Source: Acidobacteriaceae bacterium (GTDB lineage Bacteria; Acidobacteriota; Terriglobia; Terriglobales; Acidobacteriaceae). From it: DNA of 64,000 bases. The stretch covers positions 62,001 through 126,000 of the forward strand of contig PLDC01000015.1 of the NCBI GenBank assembly GCA_003134995.1, given 5' to 3'. Each line of letters starts with the position of its first letter. Position 1 is the stretch's first letter. Made by a program: the position numbers and the translations under genes. The notes under the pieces are model-generated. The model saw only the letters and a program-made list of their open reading frames with translations. It did not search any database and had not been told where the DNA came from. Below, piece by piece: positions 15,700-25,460 of the stretch.

Positions 15700-16656
15700 A
15701 TGCGGAATGTTCTCATCGTGGGAGCGGGTGGAATAGGCCAACGACTAGCGAAGCACCTGGCGGCGCATCCGGAGTTGGGACGATCGGTTTGCGGGTTGCT
15801 GGATGACAGGAAGCTGCCCGGAAAGGGCGTGATGCACACGAGCGACCTGGCAGAACTGGCACGGGCTGGATTCGTTGACGAGGTGATTCTGGCGGGACCG
15901 CACGATCGAGAAAAAACTCTGTGGGTAGTCCGCGCGGCTCAGCAATTGCGGCTGGACGTGAAGATGGTGCCAGACCTGTTTGGATGCGAACCAACGCGGC
16001 AAACGGAAAGGATTGCGGGTATTCCTCTTATTTGCCTGCATGAAGAGCGCTTGCCGGTCGCAGGATTATTGATGAAACGAATGCTCGATGTGGCGGGCGC
16101 GGGCGCGGCACTCATCCTAATGGCGCCCGTGCTGGCTCTTCTCGCGATACTTGTTCGACTGGATTCGCCTGGGCCTGCGCTTTACACGGCGCTGCGGGCC
16201 GGACGCAAGGGCAGGCCGTTCCGCTGCTATAAGTTTCGCACCATGGTCCGGAGCGCGGACACCTTGAAGGAAGGGCTGCGGGAGCGGAATCAGAGAAAGG
16301 GTCCGTTCTTCAAAGTCGCAGACGATCCGCGAATCACGCGCGTCGGGCGGCTTCTGCGCCGCTACAGTCTGGACGAACTTCCGCAGTTATGGAACGTGTT
16401 GAAAGGTGAGATGAGCCTGGTCGGGCCTCGACCCCATCCACTAGATGATTTTTCGGCCTATTCCATCGAACACTTGCCCCGTCTGGACGTAATCCCTGGA
16501 ATGACAGGACTTTGGCAGGTCACAGCCCGCCAAAATCCATCTTTTCAAGCCGGAATGGACCTGGATATTGAATACATCCACCGCTGGAGTCTGGGGATGG
16601 ATCTGAAGATTCTCCTGAAGACTGCGGCGGTGGTTCTGCGAGGGAGTGGAGAGTGA
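15700..16656 (+). CDS. Polyprenyl-phosphate sugar-phosphate transferase
   Basis: Initiating transferase that puts the first sugar phosphate on undecaprenyl phosphate. The N-terminal nucleotide-binding-like domain (MRNVLIVGAGGIGQRLAKHL) is followed by one membrane hairpin (LDVAGAGAALILMAPVLALLAI) and the catalytic domain: RAGRKGRPFRCYKFRTMV, DELPQLWNVLKGEMSLVGPRP, PGMTGLWQV. The usual four or five N-terminal membrane helices are absent. The frame is open to 15364; ATG 15640 or ATG 15700 are the plausible starts, and neither has a strong binding site. 318 residues from 15700. Confidence 0.85.
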   Translation: MRNVLIVGAGGIGQRLAKHLAAHPELGRSVCGLLDDRKLPGKGVMHTSDLAELARAGFVDEVILAGPHDREKTLWVVRAAQQLRLDVKMVPDLFGCEPTRQTERIAGIPLICLHEERLPVAGLLMKRMLDVAGAGAALILMAPVLALLAILVRLDSPGPALYTALRAGRKGRPFRCYKFRTMVRSADTLKEGLRERNQRKGPFFKVADDPRITRVGRLLRRYSLDELPQLWNVLKGEMSLVGPRPHPLDDFSAYSIEHLPRLDVIPGMTGLWQVTARQNPSFQAGMDLDIEYIHRWSLGMDLKILLKTAAVVLRGSGE

Positions 16657-18023
16657 TGTCACTGGCACCCGCGAGAATGTCGCTATCCGAATCGTGGGCG
16701 GGCGAGGCAGCCTGCCGAGGATTTCGGATGGGGCTGCGTCCGCTTCAGGCGATGATGATAGCGCCGGCTGGGCTCTTTCTCTGCGCGCTGGCAGCGATGC
16801 TGCTGCGACCTCCGGATGTGCCTTTCTACGAGATCGATCGCGTTGTATTCCTATTGCTGGTCCTCGGAGTAGTGGGCCGAGCAGTCGTGACGCGGCAGCG
16901 GTTGATGGTGGTGGAACGCGCGACATGGCCAATGATTGGACTGACGTTGCTGGCAGTCGTAAGTGTTGTGCAGCAGCCGTTCGAAACCCAGACCTGGTCT
17001 TTGCTCGCGGCGAAATTTTTTGTGCCATTCGCGCTTTTTCATCTGGCAGGGCTGGTGTTTCGAGAGGAGCGGCGGCTGCGCCAGTTCGAGGCTTTCGCGC
17101 TCGTGGTGCTTGCATATCTGTGTTTCATGTCGATTGCGTTCCTTGTGGACGCGAAGTCCTTGATCTTTCCGCGGTTCATTTTGGACGAAAGCCTGGGCTA
17201 CCACGCCGACCGCGCACGCGGACCGTTTCTGCAAGCGGTAGCGAATGGTGTTTCTTTGAACCTTCTGGGTGTTCTGGCGCTGCACGCGTTACTGCGCGGA
17301 AGAATTCGCGGAATCAAGGCCGCGATGCTATTAGCTTCGCTTCCGGTAGCAATTTTGGCAACGATGACGCGCGCAGTCTGGATCTCGTTCGCCGTAAGCG
17401 TGGGGCTTCTGATTTTTCGTTCGCACAACCAAAGGCAGCGGCATATCTGCGTTGCCGTCGCAATAGTCGGAGCTTTGGGTTTGATAATAGTTTTGAGCTT
17501 TGCCGATCAGCGGCGTGCGCTCACAGACCGGCTGCGGGAATCTGGCCCGCTTGACTATCGTCAAGCCGTCTACGCGGGTGCCTGGCAGATGTTCCTGGAA
17601 AAACCGCTAACCGGATGGGGTGTGAACCAGATGCCCGCTGAGTTAGTGCGGCATGTGAGCGGATACAAGGTAAAGGGAAAAGAATTGGATCCGCACAATA
17701 CCTATCTGGAAATCCTTGTGGAACATGGCATCTTCGGGTTCGCGCTGTATGCGTGGTTGATGTGGGAGATCTGGCGGCTGGGACGCGGGCCGGTTCCACA
17801 AACCGAACGCAACGGGCTATTGAACCAGCAGTTTCACGCAATGTGGCCGATATTCGTTGGCATCTATTTGGTAAATGCGAGTGTCGTGGTGATGAATTAT
17901 CAGTTTGTGAATGGGCTTCTGTTCACCCTGGCCGGGATGCTGGCTGCGCAGCGAAGGCGCGTTGTGACTGAAATCCAAAACGTACGGCCGTCTTTCCAGC
18001 CATTGCGCCGTTCTGCAACATAA
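16653..18023 (+). CDS. O-antigen ligase/Wzy-type polymerase
   Basis: 456-residue polytopic protein with about 11 hydrophobic helices. The Wzy_C block is around residues 200-380: FLQAVANGVSLNLLGVLAL, ATMTRAVWISFAV and the long periplasmic loop with GWGVNQMPAEL and LDPHNTYLEILVEHGIFGF, a classic HNxxLxxLxExG-type motif. It begins at GTG 16653 or ATG 16656, overlapping the transferase stop (TGATG). It would polymerise lipid-linked repeat units in the periplasm. No Wzx flippase gene is found in the window. Confidence 0.88.
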   Translation: MMSLAPARMSLSESWAGEAACRGFRMGLRPLQAMMIAPAGLFLCALAAMLLRPPDVPFYEIDRVVFLLLVLGVVGRAVVTRQRLMVVERATWPMIGLTLLAVVSVVQQPFETQTWSLLAAKFFVPFALFHLAGLVFREERRLRQFEAFALVVLAYLCFMSIAFLVDAKSLIFPRFILDESLGYHADRARGPFLQAVANGVSLNLLGVLALHALLRGRIRGIKAAMLLASLPVAILATMTRAVWISFAVSVGLLIFRSHNQRQRHICVAVAIVGALGLIIVLSFADQRRALTDRLRESGPLDYRQAVYAGAWQMFLEKPLTGWGVNQMPAELVRHVSGYKVKGKELDPHNTYLEILVEHGIFGFALYAWLMWEIWRLGRGPVPQTERNGLLNQQFHAMWPIFVGIYLVNASVVVMNYQFVNGLLFTLAGMLAAQRRRVVTEIQNVRPSFQPLRRSAT

Positions 18024-18049
18024 CTTCATGTCAGATTTCACAGCGCTGC

Positions 18050-19318
18050 GTGTTGACGATTGCTTATCTCGCGAACCAGTTTCCTGCAACCGTAGAGCCT
18101 TATGTCGGCGAGGAGATCGCGGAACTGCGAGAGCGGGGAGTCAACATCGTTGCGTGTAGCGTGCGCAATAACAGGGCACGACAGGGAGCGAACTGCGCAG
18201 CTTACGAACCGGAGATTCTCTGCCTGCAGCCGCTTCGATTGCTGATTCTATTGCAGGCCCTCGGATTTGGCGCACGGAGGTGGAAAGAAATTGTCGGTTT
18301 GCTGACACGAGTACTTCTGCGAGGGAGAGAATCGCCAAAGCGCCGGCTGAAGGCCCTGTTGCACACCTGGCTCGGCGCCTATTACGCCGTGATGCTACGG
18401 GAACGCGGAATCGATCACATCCATGTGCATCACGGATACTTTGGGTCATGGATCGGGATGGTCGCGGCGCGGTTGTTGGGAGTGGGTTTCAGTCTGACAC
18501 TCCACGGGTCGGACATGTTACTGAACGCAGCCTATCTCGACAGCAAGCTGGAGAATTGCCGCTTCTGCATAACTATTTCCGATTACAACCGCCGTTACAT
18601 TTTGAAACACTTTCCAACGATCGATTCAAGGAAGATCCTCGTGTCGCGGTTAGGCGTTGATGTGATCGGGCACGAGCAGATCGCTCGGAGCGTCGTTCCC
18701 CAGCCATCGGGCCGTCTAACGCTGCTAGCAGTCGGACGCCTTAACCCGGTAAAGGATCATGCATTTCTAATTCGGGCCTGTGCCCGCATGCGAGATTGCG
18801 GAATCGAGTTTGAGTGTGCAATTGCCGGCGAAGGTTCAGAGCGGCGGCGTCTGGAATCGCTGATCGGAGAATACGGTCTGAAAGACCGGTTCAGACTGCT
18901 TGGCCACGTGCACCGGCCACGCATGAACACACTCTACTGCCACGCCGATGTTGTCGTTCTTACCAGCCGCAGCGAGGGACTTCCGCTGGTGCTGATGGAA
19001 GCGATGGCGCAGGGCAGAATCGTGCTCGCGCCCGCGATCACAGGAATTCCAGAGATTATCTCACCAGGGGAAACGGGCTTCCTTTATAGGCCGGGGGACA
19101 TCGAGGATTTCGTGGCCTGGATTCTCTTCCTGCGGGAACTGATGCGCCGGGAGGATCGCAATGCAGTCAGCCGTCTCGACTGGATCCGCCACGCCGCGCA
19201 GACGCAAGTCTTGCAGAACTTTAATCGCAAGAAAAACCTGATTCGTTTCGGCGATCGTTTCCTGCGACTGATTGAAACCCCAGAAACTTTCGCCGCAAGA
19301 CTGGAGCGCTCCGCATGA
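18050..19318 (+). CDS. Glycosyltransferase, GT4 family
   Basis: 422-residue cytoplasmic glycosyltransferase with a GT-B fold. The N-terminal half starts LTIAYLANQFPATVEPYVGEEI with the HVHHGYFGSW segment. The C-terminal donor half has LLAVGRLNPVKDHAFLI, LLGHVHRPRM and the EX7E-type stretch SRSEGLPLVLMEAMA. Start is GTG 18050; the ATG at 18028 is out of frame. Its stop overlaps the next gene's ATG (ATGA), so the two transferases are coupled. Sugar specificity unknown. Confidence 0.88.
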   Translation: MLTIAYLANQFPATVEPYVGEEIAELRERGVNIVACSVRNNRARQGANCAAYEPEILCLQPLRLLILLQALGFGARRWKEIVGLLTRVLLRGRESPKRRLKALLHTWLGAYYAVMLRERGIDHIHVHHGYFGSWIGMVAARLLGVGFSLTLHGSDMLLNAAYLDSKLENCRFCITISDYNRRYILKHFPTIDSRKILVSRLGVDVIGHEQIARSVVPQPSGRLTLLAVGRLNPVKDHAFLIRACARMRDCGIEFECAIAGEGSERRRLESLIGEYGLKDRFRLLGHVHRPRMNTLYCHADVVVLTSRSEGLPLVLMEAMAQGRIVLAPAITGIPEIISPGETGFLYRPGDIEDFVAWILFLRELMRREDRNAVSRLDWIRHAAQTQVLQNFNRKKNLIRFGDRFLRLIETPETFAARLERSA

Positions 19319-21783
19319 GGATATTGTTTTGCAACAAGTATAACTACCCATTCAGTGGCACCGAGGTGTACCTGTTCGAAGTCATGGAACTCATGCGCTC
19401 CAAGGGCCACGAAGTAGCGCTCTTTTCCATGGCCGATTCTCGAGGCAAGCCGACTCCCTATGACCGTTATTTCATACCGCACGTCGATTTCAAGCAGCAG
19501 AGGGGATGGTTTCACAGGGCGCGCCTCGCGGCGCGCATGATCTATTCAGGCGAGGCCCGGCGGCGGATTCGGGCGATGATCGCGGACTTCCGTCCAGACG
19601 TGGCCCACGTGCGAAATATCTATCACCATCTTTCGCCGTCAATCCTATGGGAATTGAAGGCGCAGGACATTCCAGTGCTCTATCACCTGAATGACTTCAA
19701 GGTCTTGTGTCCCAGCTACAATCTGGTCGCCCAGGGCGAAGCCTGCGAAGACTGCAAGGGCGGCGAGTTCTGGCACGCGATGACGAAGAAATGCTACCCG
19801 GGATGGGGTGAGCGCACGACACTGGTGGCGGAGGCTTATGTCCACAAGTGGCTGGGCACCTACCAGAAATGCGTAGACTGCTTTCTCGCCCCAAGCCAAT
19901 TCGTCCGCGACAAATTTGTCGAGCATGGCTGGGATCCGGCCAAGTTCGAAGTCCTCTCCCATTTTCAGCAAGTGAGACCAATTGCAAAGCGAGATGCCGA
20001 GAATGCTCCGATACTTTATTTCGGCAGGCTGTCACCGGAAAAAGGTGTGGCCGACTTGCTGCATGCCATGCAGCGCCAGCCAAAGCTCCGCCTGATCGTT
20101 GCTGGAGATGGCCCGGAGCGCGGCAGGCTTGAACACTTGGCCGTCGAGTTGGGATTAGGCAATGTGGAATTTGCCGGGCATATGCAGGGATCGGACCTTG
20201 ATCGCGCAATTGCCAACTCACGCTTCACGGTGCTGCCATCGCATGCGTATGAAACACTCGGCAAGACAATTCTTGAGTCCTATGCGCAAGCGCGAGCTGT
20301 GGTAGCCACGGACCTGGGATCGCGGCGAGAACTTGTGTGTGCCGGCAAGACGGGGCTTTTGTACAGCGCTGGCGATGTGGAGCAATTGGCAACGGCTGTC
20401 GAGTTTTTGGGCTCACAACCGGAACTCGCCGACAAGATGGGGCGGGCAGGACAGGAGCAGATTCGGCAAAATTACCGTCCGGAGGCGCACTACGAGCGAC
20501 TGATTGAATTGTACGAACGGCTGGCTAACGGAAAGAGGCGATCGTCAGCCACTTCCGTGAAGACGCCAAGTCCGGTCCTCGTTTCTATTACGGCCCCGCA
20601 GAAAAAAGTGCTCCGCATCGCATTCATTGGTGGACGAGGGGTGATCTCGAAGTACAGCGGCATTGAGACCTATTATGAAGAGATTGGGAAAAGGCTGGCG
20701 GGGATGGGGCACCGCGTGACCGTCTATTGCCGGACCTACTTCACTCCGCCGGGAAAAGAACACAACGGCATGCAAGTGGTGCGCCTGCCTACGATCCGGT
20801 CCAAGCACCTGGAAACATTAGTGCATACTTTTCTTAGCACGCTGCATGTTCTAGTGCAGCCATGTGATGTCGTTCACTACCATGCGCTAGGACCGGCGCT
20901 CTTCTCCTTTATCCCACGTCTGGCAGGTAAGAAGACCGTGGTCACGGTCCAGGGACTGGACTGGCAGAGGAAAAAATGGGGACGCATAGCATCGGCTGTC
21001 CTGCGGCTTGGCGAACGGGCGGCCGTGAGTTTGCCCACGCAGACAATGGTTGTTTCCAAAACGCTGCAGAAGCATTATATGGACGCCCATAACGCTAAGA
21101 CGTCCTACGTGCCAAACGGGGGCGTGCTGCGCGAACGACATTTGCCTGACAAGCTATTTGATTGGGGTCTTGAGCCTGGGAAGTACATTCTGTTTCTCGG
21201 AAGGCTTTCTCCAGAAAAAGGCTGCCACGTGTTGGTCGAGGCCTACGAAAGATTGGAAACTGACATAAAGCTCGTAATGGCAGGAGCATCGAGCTATTGC
21301 GATGAATACTCGCGGCAGTTGCGGACGCATGCCAGCGATCGGATCAAGATTCTGGACTGGGTCTCTGGTGAAGCTCTCGACGAGTTGCTCACGAATGCTT
21401 TAATATTCGTCCTTCCGTCCGATCTCGAGGGTTTGTCTCTGGCGCTACTGGATGCGATGGGCGCGGAGCTGTGCGTGGTTGCGAGCGATGTTCCGGAAAA
21501 TCGGGAAGCAGTCGAAGACGCAGGATTCACCTTCCGTCGCGGAGACGCGTCGGATTTGGCGGACCGTCTGCGATTCCTGATCGCGAATCCAGCGGTTCGC
21601 GAAGCCGCGGGGCAGGCGGCGAAACGGCGCGTCCGCGAGCACTATCAATGGGCGCAGATCGCCGAGCAGATTGAGCGGGTGTACCTCGAGATGATGGGTC
21701 TGGAGCCGGCAGGGCCTCTGGCCAGAAAACCGATTGGCCGCGCGGTCGCTGCCGCACCTCCAGCGCAGCGAAAGGTAGGATAA
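19315..21783 (+). CDS. Tandem double glycosyltransferase (GT4-GT4 fusion)
   Basis: 822 residues holding two complete GT4-type transferases. Domain 1 (about 1-400) begins MRILFCNKYNYPFSGTEVYL and has the donor motif YFGRLSPEKGVADLLHAM and ETLGKTILESYA. A polar linker at about 402-430 is followed by domain 2 (about 431-800), with VLRIAFIGGRGVISKYSG, LFLGRLSPEKGCHVL and SDLEGLSLALLDAM. Both keep the E...E motif, so both may be active and could add two successive sugars. Domain 1 also has a cysteine-rich insert (CPSYN, CEDCKGG) near 125-145. Followed by a strong terminator. Confidence 0.88.
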   Translation: MRILFCNKYNYPFSGTEVYLFEVMELMRSKGHEVALFSMADSRGKPTPYDRYFIPHVDFKQQRGWFHRARLAARMIYSGEARRRIRAMIADFRPDVAHVRNIYHHLSPSILWELKAQDIPVLYHLNDFKVLCPSYNLVAQGEACEDCKGGEFWHAMTKKCYPGWGERTTLVAEAYVHKWLGTYQKCVDCFLAPSQFVRDKFVEHGWDPAKFEVLSHFQQVRPIAKRDAENAPILYFGRLSPEKGVADLLHAMQRQPKLRLIVAGDGPERGRLEHLAVELGLGNVEFAGHMQGSDLDRAIANSRFTVLPSHAYETLGKTILESYAQARAVVATDLGSRRELVCAGKTGLLYSAGDVEQLATAVEFLGSQPELADKMGRAGQEQIRQNYRPEAHYERLIELYERLANGKRRSSATSVKTPSPVLVSITAPQKKVLRIAFIGGRGVISKYSGIETYYEEIGKRLAGMGHRVTVYCRTYFTPPGKEHNGMQVVRLPTIRSKHLETLVHTFLSTLHVLVQPCDVVHYHALGPALFSFIPRLAGKKTVVTVQGLDWQRKKWGRIASAVLRLGERAAVSLPTQTMVVSKTLQKHYMDAHNAKTSYVPNGGVLRERHLPDKLFDWGLEPGKYILFLGRLSPEKGCHVLVEAYERLETDIKLVMAGASSYCDEYSRQLRTHASDRIKILDWVSGEALDELLTNALIFVLPSDLEGLSLALLDAMGAELCVVASDVPENREAVEDAGFTFRRGDASDLADRLRFLIANPAVREAAGQAAKRRVREHYQWAQIAEQIERVYLEMMGLEPAGPLARKPIGRAVAAAPPAQRKVG

Positions 21784-21846
21784 GCAACCGCCCACACGGC
21801 TTCGCAATTCATTTCGAATCGAGCGCGAAACGACTGCGCCACAAAG

Positions 21847-21870
21847 AGGACGGGGAAACCCGTCCTTTTT
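21847..21870 (+). terminator. Intrinsic terminator after the exopolysaccharide operon
   Basis: Perfect 8-bp stem AGGACGGG/CCCGTCCT with a GAAA tetraloop, followed by TTTTTGTTT. It lies 64 bases after the double-glycosyltransferase stop and ends the operon, leaving rfbBACD to separate transcription. Confidence 0.9.
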
Positions 21871-21947
21871 GTTTACAATAAACAATTCGCTCGCAAGCGT
21901 AGCAAGTTGTGCGATGGCACCGGTGATCTAGAACCACCTTAAGAACT

Positions 21948-23012
21948 ATGGAAAATACGATCATCGTCACTGGTGGCGCAGGTTTCATTGGGTCGAATTT
22001 CATTCTGCAGAGTATCGAGCGGGATTCGACTTCGATCGTGAATCTGGACAAACTCACCTACGCGGGCAATCTGCGCAACCTGGAAGCCGTCGCGAACGAG
22101 CGCCGGTACGAGTTTGTCCATGGGGATATTGCGGACCGCACCCTGGTGCGTCGCCTACTGGAACGGCGAAAGCCGCCTGCAATCGTTCACTTTGCCGCCG
22201 AAAGCCATGTGGATCGCTCCATTCGAGGACCGGATGATTTCATCCGCACGAATGTGGATGGGACCTTCGCGCTGCTGGAAGAAGTGCGTGCCTATTGGGG
22301 GAATCTAGCCGGGCAGGAGAGAATCGACTTCCGCTTCCTGCACGTTTCCACGGATGAAGTGTACGGCTCGCTTGGCCCCGAAGATCCTCCCTTTTCCGAG
22401 ACAACGCCTTATTCGCCCAACAGTCCGTACGCCGCGTCCAAGGCGGCTTCCGACCATTTTGTGCGCGCCTACCATCACACGTATGGGTTGCCGGTACTGA
22501 CCACGAACTGCTCGAACAACTACGGCCGATTTCAGTTCCCGGAAAAGTTAATACCGCTAATGATCCTGAATGCGCGTGACGGTAAACCGCTGCCCGTTTA
22601 CGGCGATGGCCAAAATGTTCGCGACTGGCTATATGTGGAGGACCACTGCGAAGCGATCGCAGCCGTGCTCGCACGAGGAACAGTGGGGCAGACGTATAAC
22701 ATTGGTGGTTGGAATGAAAGACGGAACATCGACATCGTGGAGACGGTCTGCGATCTTGTGGACGAAATTGCAGTACCCCTTGGCGCGCCGCGACGCACTC
22801 TGATTACATTTGTGAAGGATCGTCCCGGGCACGACCGCCGATATGCGATGGACGCAACGAAGATTGAGCGCGAACTGGGCTGGCGCCCTCGGGAAACATT
22901 TGAGAGCGGAATTCGCAAGACGGTGCGTTGGTACCTGGAAAACGAAGAATGGGTTCGAGATGTGACTAGCGGAAGCTACCGGCAGTGGATTGAGACCCAC
23001 TACTCTTCTTGA
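21948..23012 (+). CDS. rfbB: dTDP-glucose 4,6-dehydratase
   Basis: Second enzyme of dTDP-L-rhamnose synthesis, an NAD-dependent SDR of 354 residues. The Rossmann motif [11 protein letters not shown] is at the N-terminus, ESHVDRSI follows, and the catalytic Tyr-Lys is in [23 protein letters not shown] (YxxxK), with STDEVYGSL carrying the Thr-Asp-Glu triad. It is first of four rfb genes, in the order B-A-C-D. Length and motifs match the family. Confidence 0.97.
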   Translation: MENTIIVTGGAGFIGSNFILQSIERDSTSIVNLDKLTYAGNLRNLEAVANERRYEFVHGDIADRTLVRRLLERRKPPAIVHFAAESHVDRSIRGPDDFIRTNVDGTFALLEEVRAYWGNLAGQERIDFRFLHVSTDEVYGSLGPEDPPFSETTPYSPNSPYAASKAASDHFVRAYHHTYGLPVLTTNCSNNYGRFQFPEKLIPLMILNARDGKPLPVYGDGQNVRDWLYVEDHCEAIAAVLARGTVGQTYNIGGWNERRNIDIVETVCDLVDEIAVPLGAPRRTLITFVKDRPGHDRRYAMDATKIERELGWRPRETFESGIRKTVRWYLENEEWVRDVTSGSYRQWIETHYSS

Positions 23013-23065
23013 TTGAATAGATTGCAGCAGTTCATTGCGGGAACCTGTTTCACAAGAATCATCCT

Positions 23066-23968
23066 ATGACACAAGCCTCAAATAGCGCCGGGTATAAGGG
23101 AATCGTTCTGGCAGGAGGGTCGGGAACGCGCTTGTATCCCGTGACGCACGCCATGGGGAAGAGTCTGCTTCCGGTGTACAACAAGCCCATGATTTATTAC
23201 CCGCTGTGCACGTTGATGCTGGCGGGGATCCGCGAGATCCTTTTGATAACCACTCCCGAGGACGTGCTCAAGTTTCAAGCGCTACTGGGAGATGGGAGTC
23301 AGTTCGGCATTCAGTTGCAATACAAGGTCCAGCAGAAACCGGAAGGCATCGCGCAGGCGTTTTTGCTGGGTGAAGAATTTCTGGGTGCCAGCCCCTGCGC
23401 TCTCGTGCTGGGAGACAATATCTTTTATGGGCACGACCTGGCCAAAGATCTGCGAGACGCAGCAACCAAGACTCGGGGCGCGCGCGTATTTGCTTACCCG
23501 GTGCACGATCCCGAACGTTATGGCGTTGTGGAATTCGACGGCGCCGGCCGTGCTCTCAGCATCGAGGAAAAGCCCAGCCGTCCGAAGTCGCGATACGCGG
23601 TAACTGGACTTTATTTCTACGATGATCAGGTTGTGAAGATAGCGAAGTCGCTGAAACCCAGTGCGCGCGGCGAGTTGGAAATCACCGACGTCAACAAGAT
23701 ATATCTGGAGCGTGGCGAATTGGAGGTTGCGGTCATGGGGCGAGGCATGGCTTGGCTGGACACGGGCACGCACGAATCCCTGATGGATGCGTCCCTCTAT
23801 ATTCAAGCTATCGAGAAGAGGCAAGGTCTAATGGTGGCGTGCCCTGAAGAGATTGCGCTGCGCTCCGGTTACATTACCGCAGAGCAGGTGGAGAGAATTG
23901 GCAATTCGATGAAGAACAATACTTACGGCGCATATCTGCTGCAACTCTTGCGAGAAAAGGTATTCTGA
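23066..23968 (+). CDS. rfbA: Glucose-1-phosphate thymidylyltransferase
   Basis: First enzyme of the rhamnose pathway, making dTDP-glucose from dTTP and glucose 1-phosphate. At 300 residues it is full length. The nucleotide-binding signature [21 protein letters not shown] is at about 11-31, [10 protein letters not shown] and EEKPSRPKS follow, and [14 protein letters not shown] is near 232-245. Its stop overlaps the rfbC start (TGATG), so translation is coupled. Confidence 0.97.
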   Translation: MTQASNSAGYKGIVLAGGSGTRLYPVTHAMGKSLLPVYNKPMIYYPLCTLMLAGIREILLITTPEDVLKFQALLGDGSQFGIQLQYKVQQKPEGIAQAFLLGEEFLGASPCALVLGDNIFYGHDLAKDLRDAATKTRGARVFAYPVHDPERYGVVEFDGAGRALSIEEKPSRPKSRYAVTGLYFYDDQVVKIAKSLKPSARGELEITDVNKIYLERGELEVAVMGRGMAWLDTGTHESLMDASLYIQAIEKRQGLMVACPEEIALRSGYITAEQVERIGNSMKNNTYGAYLLQLLREKVF

Positions 23969-24549
23969 TGAATGCAGTTCAGGCGTTTCGTCCTGCGATG
24001 GATGCGATCAAGAAAATTCCGACGTCGTTGCCCGGAGTGTTCATCCTCGAGCCTCGCGTATTTGGCGACGAGCGAGGATTTTTCTTCGAGAGCTACAATG
24101 AGCAGGCGATGGCGGAGATAGGAATCACGGAAAAGTTTGTGCAGGATAACCATTCCTGTTCCTCCCGCAATGTCTTGCGTGGCTTGCATTATCAAGTAAG
24201 ACATCCGCAAGGGAAACTCGTGCGCGCGGCCGAGGGAGAAATTCTGGACGTTGCGGTCGACATGCGCCGGAGTTCTCCGAGTTTTGGCCGCTGGGAAGCA
24301 GTGCGACTCTCGGGTGAGAACAAGCGCATGTTGTGGATTCCGGTTGGCTTTGCGCACGGCTTCCGGGTGATCTCAGACAAAGCTCAGGTGCTGTACAAGG
24401 CAACTGATTTCTACGCACCGGAACACGAACGCACCCTTGCCTGGAACGATCCTGATCTGAAAATCAATTGGGAACTCGACGGCGAACCCACCGTATCGGC
24501 CAAAGACCAGCGGGGCGTGGCTTTCCGCGACGCTCAGAGTTTCGAATAA
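23968..24549 (+). CDS. rfbC: dTDP-4-dehydrorhamnose 3,5-epimerase
   Basis: 193-residue cupin epimerase, third step of dTDP-L-rhamnose synthesis. Visible motifs are LEPRVFGDERGFFFESYNE, QDNHSCSSRNVLRGLHYQ with the catalytic histidine, VAVDMRRSSPSFGRW and IPVGFAHGF. About 16 extra residues precede the usual N-terminus; an internal ATG at 24001 would remove 11 of them. It is coupled to rfbA by overlap and followed by rfbD after 6 bases. Confidence 0.96.
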   Translation: MNAVQAFRPAMDAIKKIPTSLPGVFILEPRVFGDERGFFFESYNEQAMAEIGITEKFVQDNHSCSSRNVLRGLHYQVRHPQGKLVRAAEGEILDVAVDMRRSSPSFGRWEAVRLSGENKRMLWIPVGFAHGFRVISDKAQVLYKATDFYAPEHERTLAWNDPDLKINWELDGEPTVSAKDQRGVAFRDAQSFE

Positions 24550-24555
24550 ATTCCA

Positions 24556-25392
24556 ATGCGAGTCACAATCTTTGGCGCCTCCGGCCTGTTGGGCAAAGCG
24601 CTCCTGCACGAGTGGAACGGAGATACCGTAACCGGCCTCACTTCGCACGCTGCCGACATCCGCGATGCGAAGCGCGTGCTGCAGGTCGTGCGCGAAACAA
24701 GTCCGGAGTGGATCGTGTTGGCCGCTGCCTACACCGACGTGGACGGATGCGAAAGTAATCCGGAGCTGGCTTTCGCTGTGAACCGCGATGGAGCAGTGTA
24801 CGTCGCCAATGCTGCGAAGGAGGTTGGAGCGCGCCTTGTTTTTCTCAGCTCTGATTACGTTTTCGACGGAAAGAAGACAACACCTTACGAAACTGACGAC
24901 GCCCGGAACCCGCAAAGCGTGTACGGACGAACCAAGGCTGAGGCGGAGATCAGGCTGCTTGAATTGATTCCGGATTGTTGCATTGCAAGAACGTCGTGGC
25001 TGTTCGGCGTTGGGGGAAAATGCTTTCCAGATACGATCTTGAAGCTGGCTGCGAGCCGTTCCGCGCTCGATGTGGTGAATGACCAACGCGGTTGTCCCAC
25101 TTATACGATCGACCTCGCGCGCGCCATCACGCAATTGTGCCGGCAGAATGCGAATGGAATTGTGCATGTGATCAATGCGGGCGATTGCACCTGGTTCGAA
25201 TTTGCGCAAGAGATCGTTCGGGGTGCGGGGCTTGCTACAACCGTACGTCCGGTGAGCAGCCAGCAGATGGCGCGACCTGCGCCTCGACCCGCGTATTCCG
25301 TTCTGTCACCCACTCGCGTGCAAGCCCTCGGAATTGAAATGCCCTCATGGCGTGATGCATTGCAGCGCTTTATGGAAGATCGCCAAAGCTGA
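24556..25392 (+). CDS. rfbD: dTDP-4-dehydrorhamnose reductase
   Basis: 278-residue NADPH-dependent SDR completing dTDP-L-rhamnose. The N-terminal FGASGLLGKALL is the nucleotide-binding glycine motif, AAYTDVDGCESNPELAFAVN and FLSSDYVFDG are family blocks, and the catalytic YGRTKAEAE carries YxxxK. It is last of the four rfb genes; the product is the rhamnose donor for the glycosyltransferases upstream. Confidence 0.96.
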   Translation: MRVTIFGASGLLGKALLHEWNGDTVTGLTSHAADIRDAKRVLQVVRETSPEWIVLAAAYTDVDGCESNPELAFAVNRDGAVYVANAAKEVGARLVFLSSDYVFDGKKTTPYETDDARNPQSVYGRTKAEAEIRLLELIPDCCIARTSWLFGVGGKCFPDTILKLAASRSALDVVNDQRGCPTYTIDLARAITQLCRQNANGIVHVINAGDCTWFEFAQEIVRGAGLATTVRPVSSQQMARPAPRPAYSVLSPTRVQALGIEMPSWRDALQRFMEDRQS

Positions 25393-25407
25393 TCAGACTG
25401 GCCGAGA

Positions 25408-25437
25408 TTGCCTCGTTTCAGTCAGCCCTGCTACGAT
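25408..25437 (+). promoter_or_regulatory. Possible promoter of the kynurenine operon
   Basis: A -35-like TTGCCT (25408-25413) and a -10-like TACGAT (25432-25437) are separated by 18 bases, ending 23 bases before the GTG start of the aldehyde dehydrogenase. Weak matches only. Confidence 0.3.
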
Positions 25438-25460
25438 GGCCGGGGCTCGACTGAGATCTC

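Noticed and set aside
16646-17554. 302-codon plus-strand frame in the Wzy-type polymerase
   Set aside because: Low-complexity Ser/Arg/Ala translation in another frame of a gene with a clear polymerase motif.
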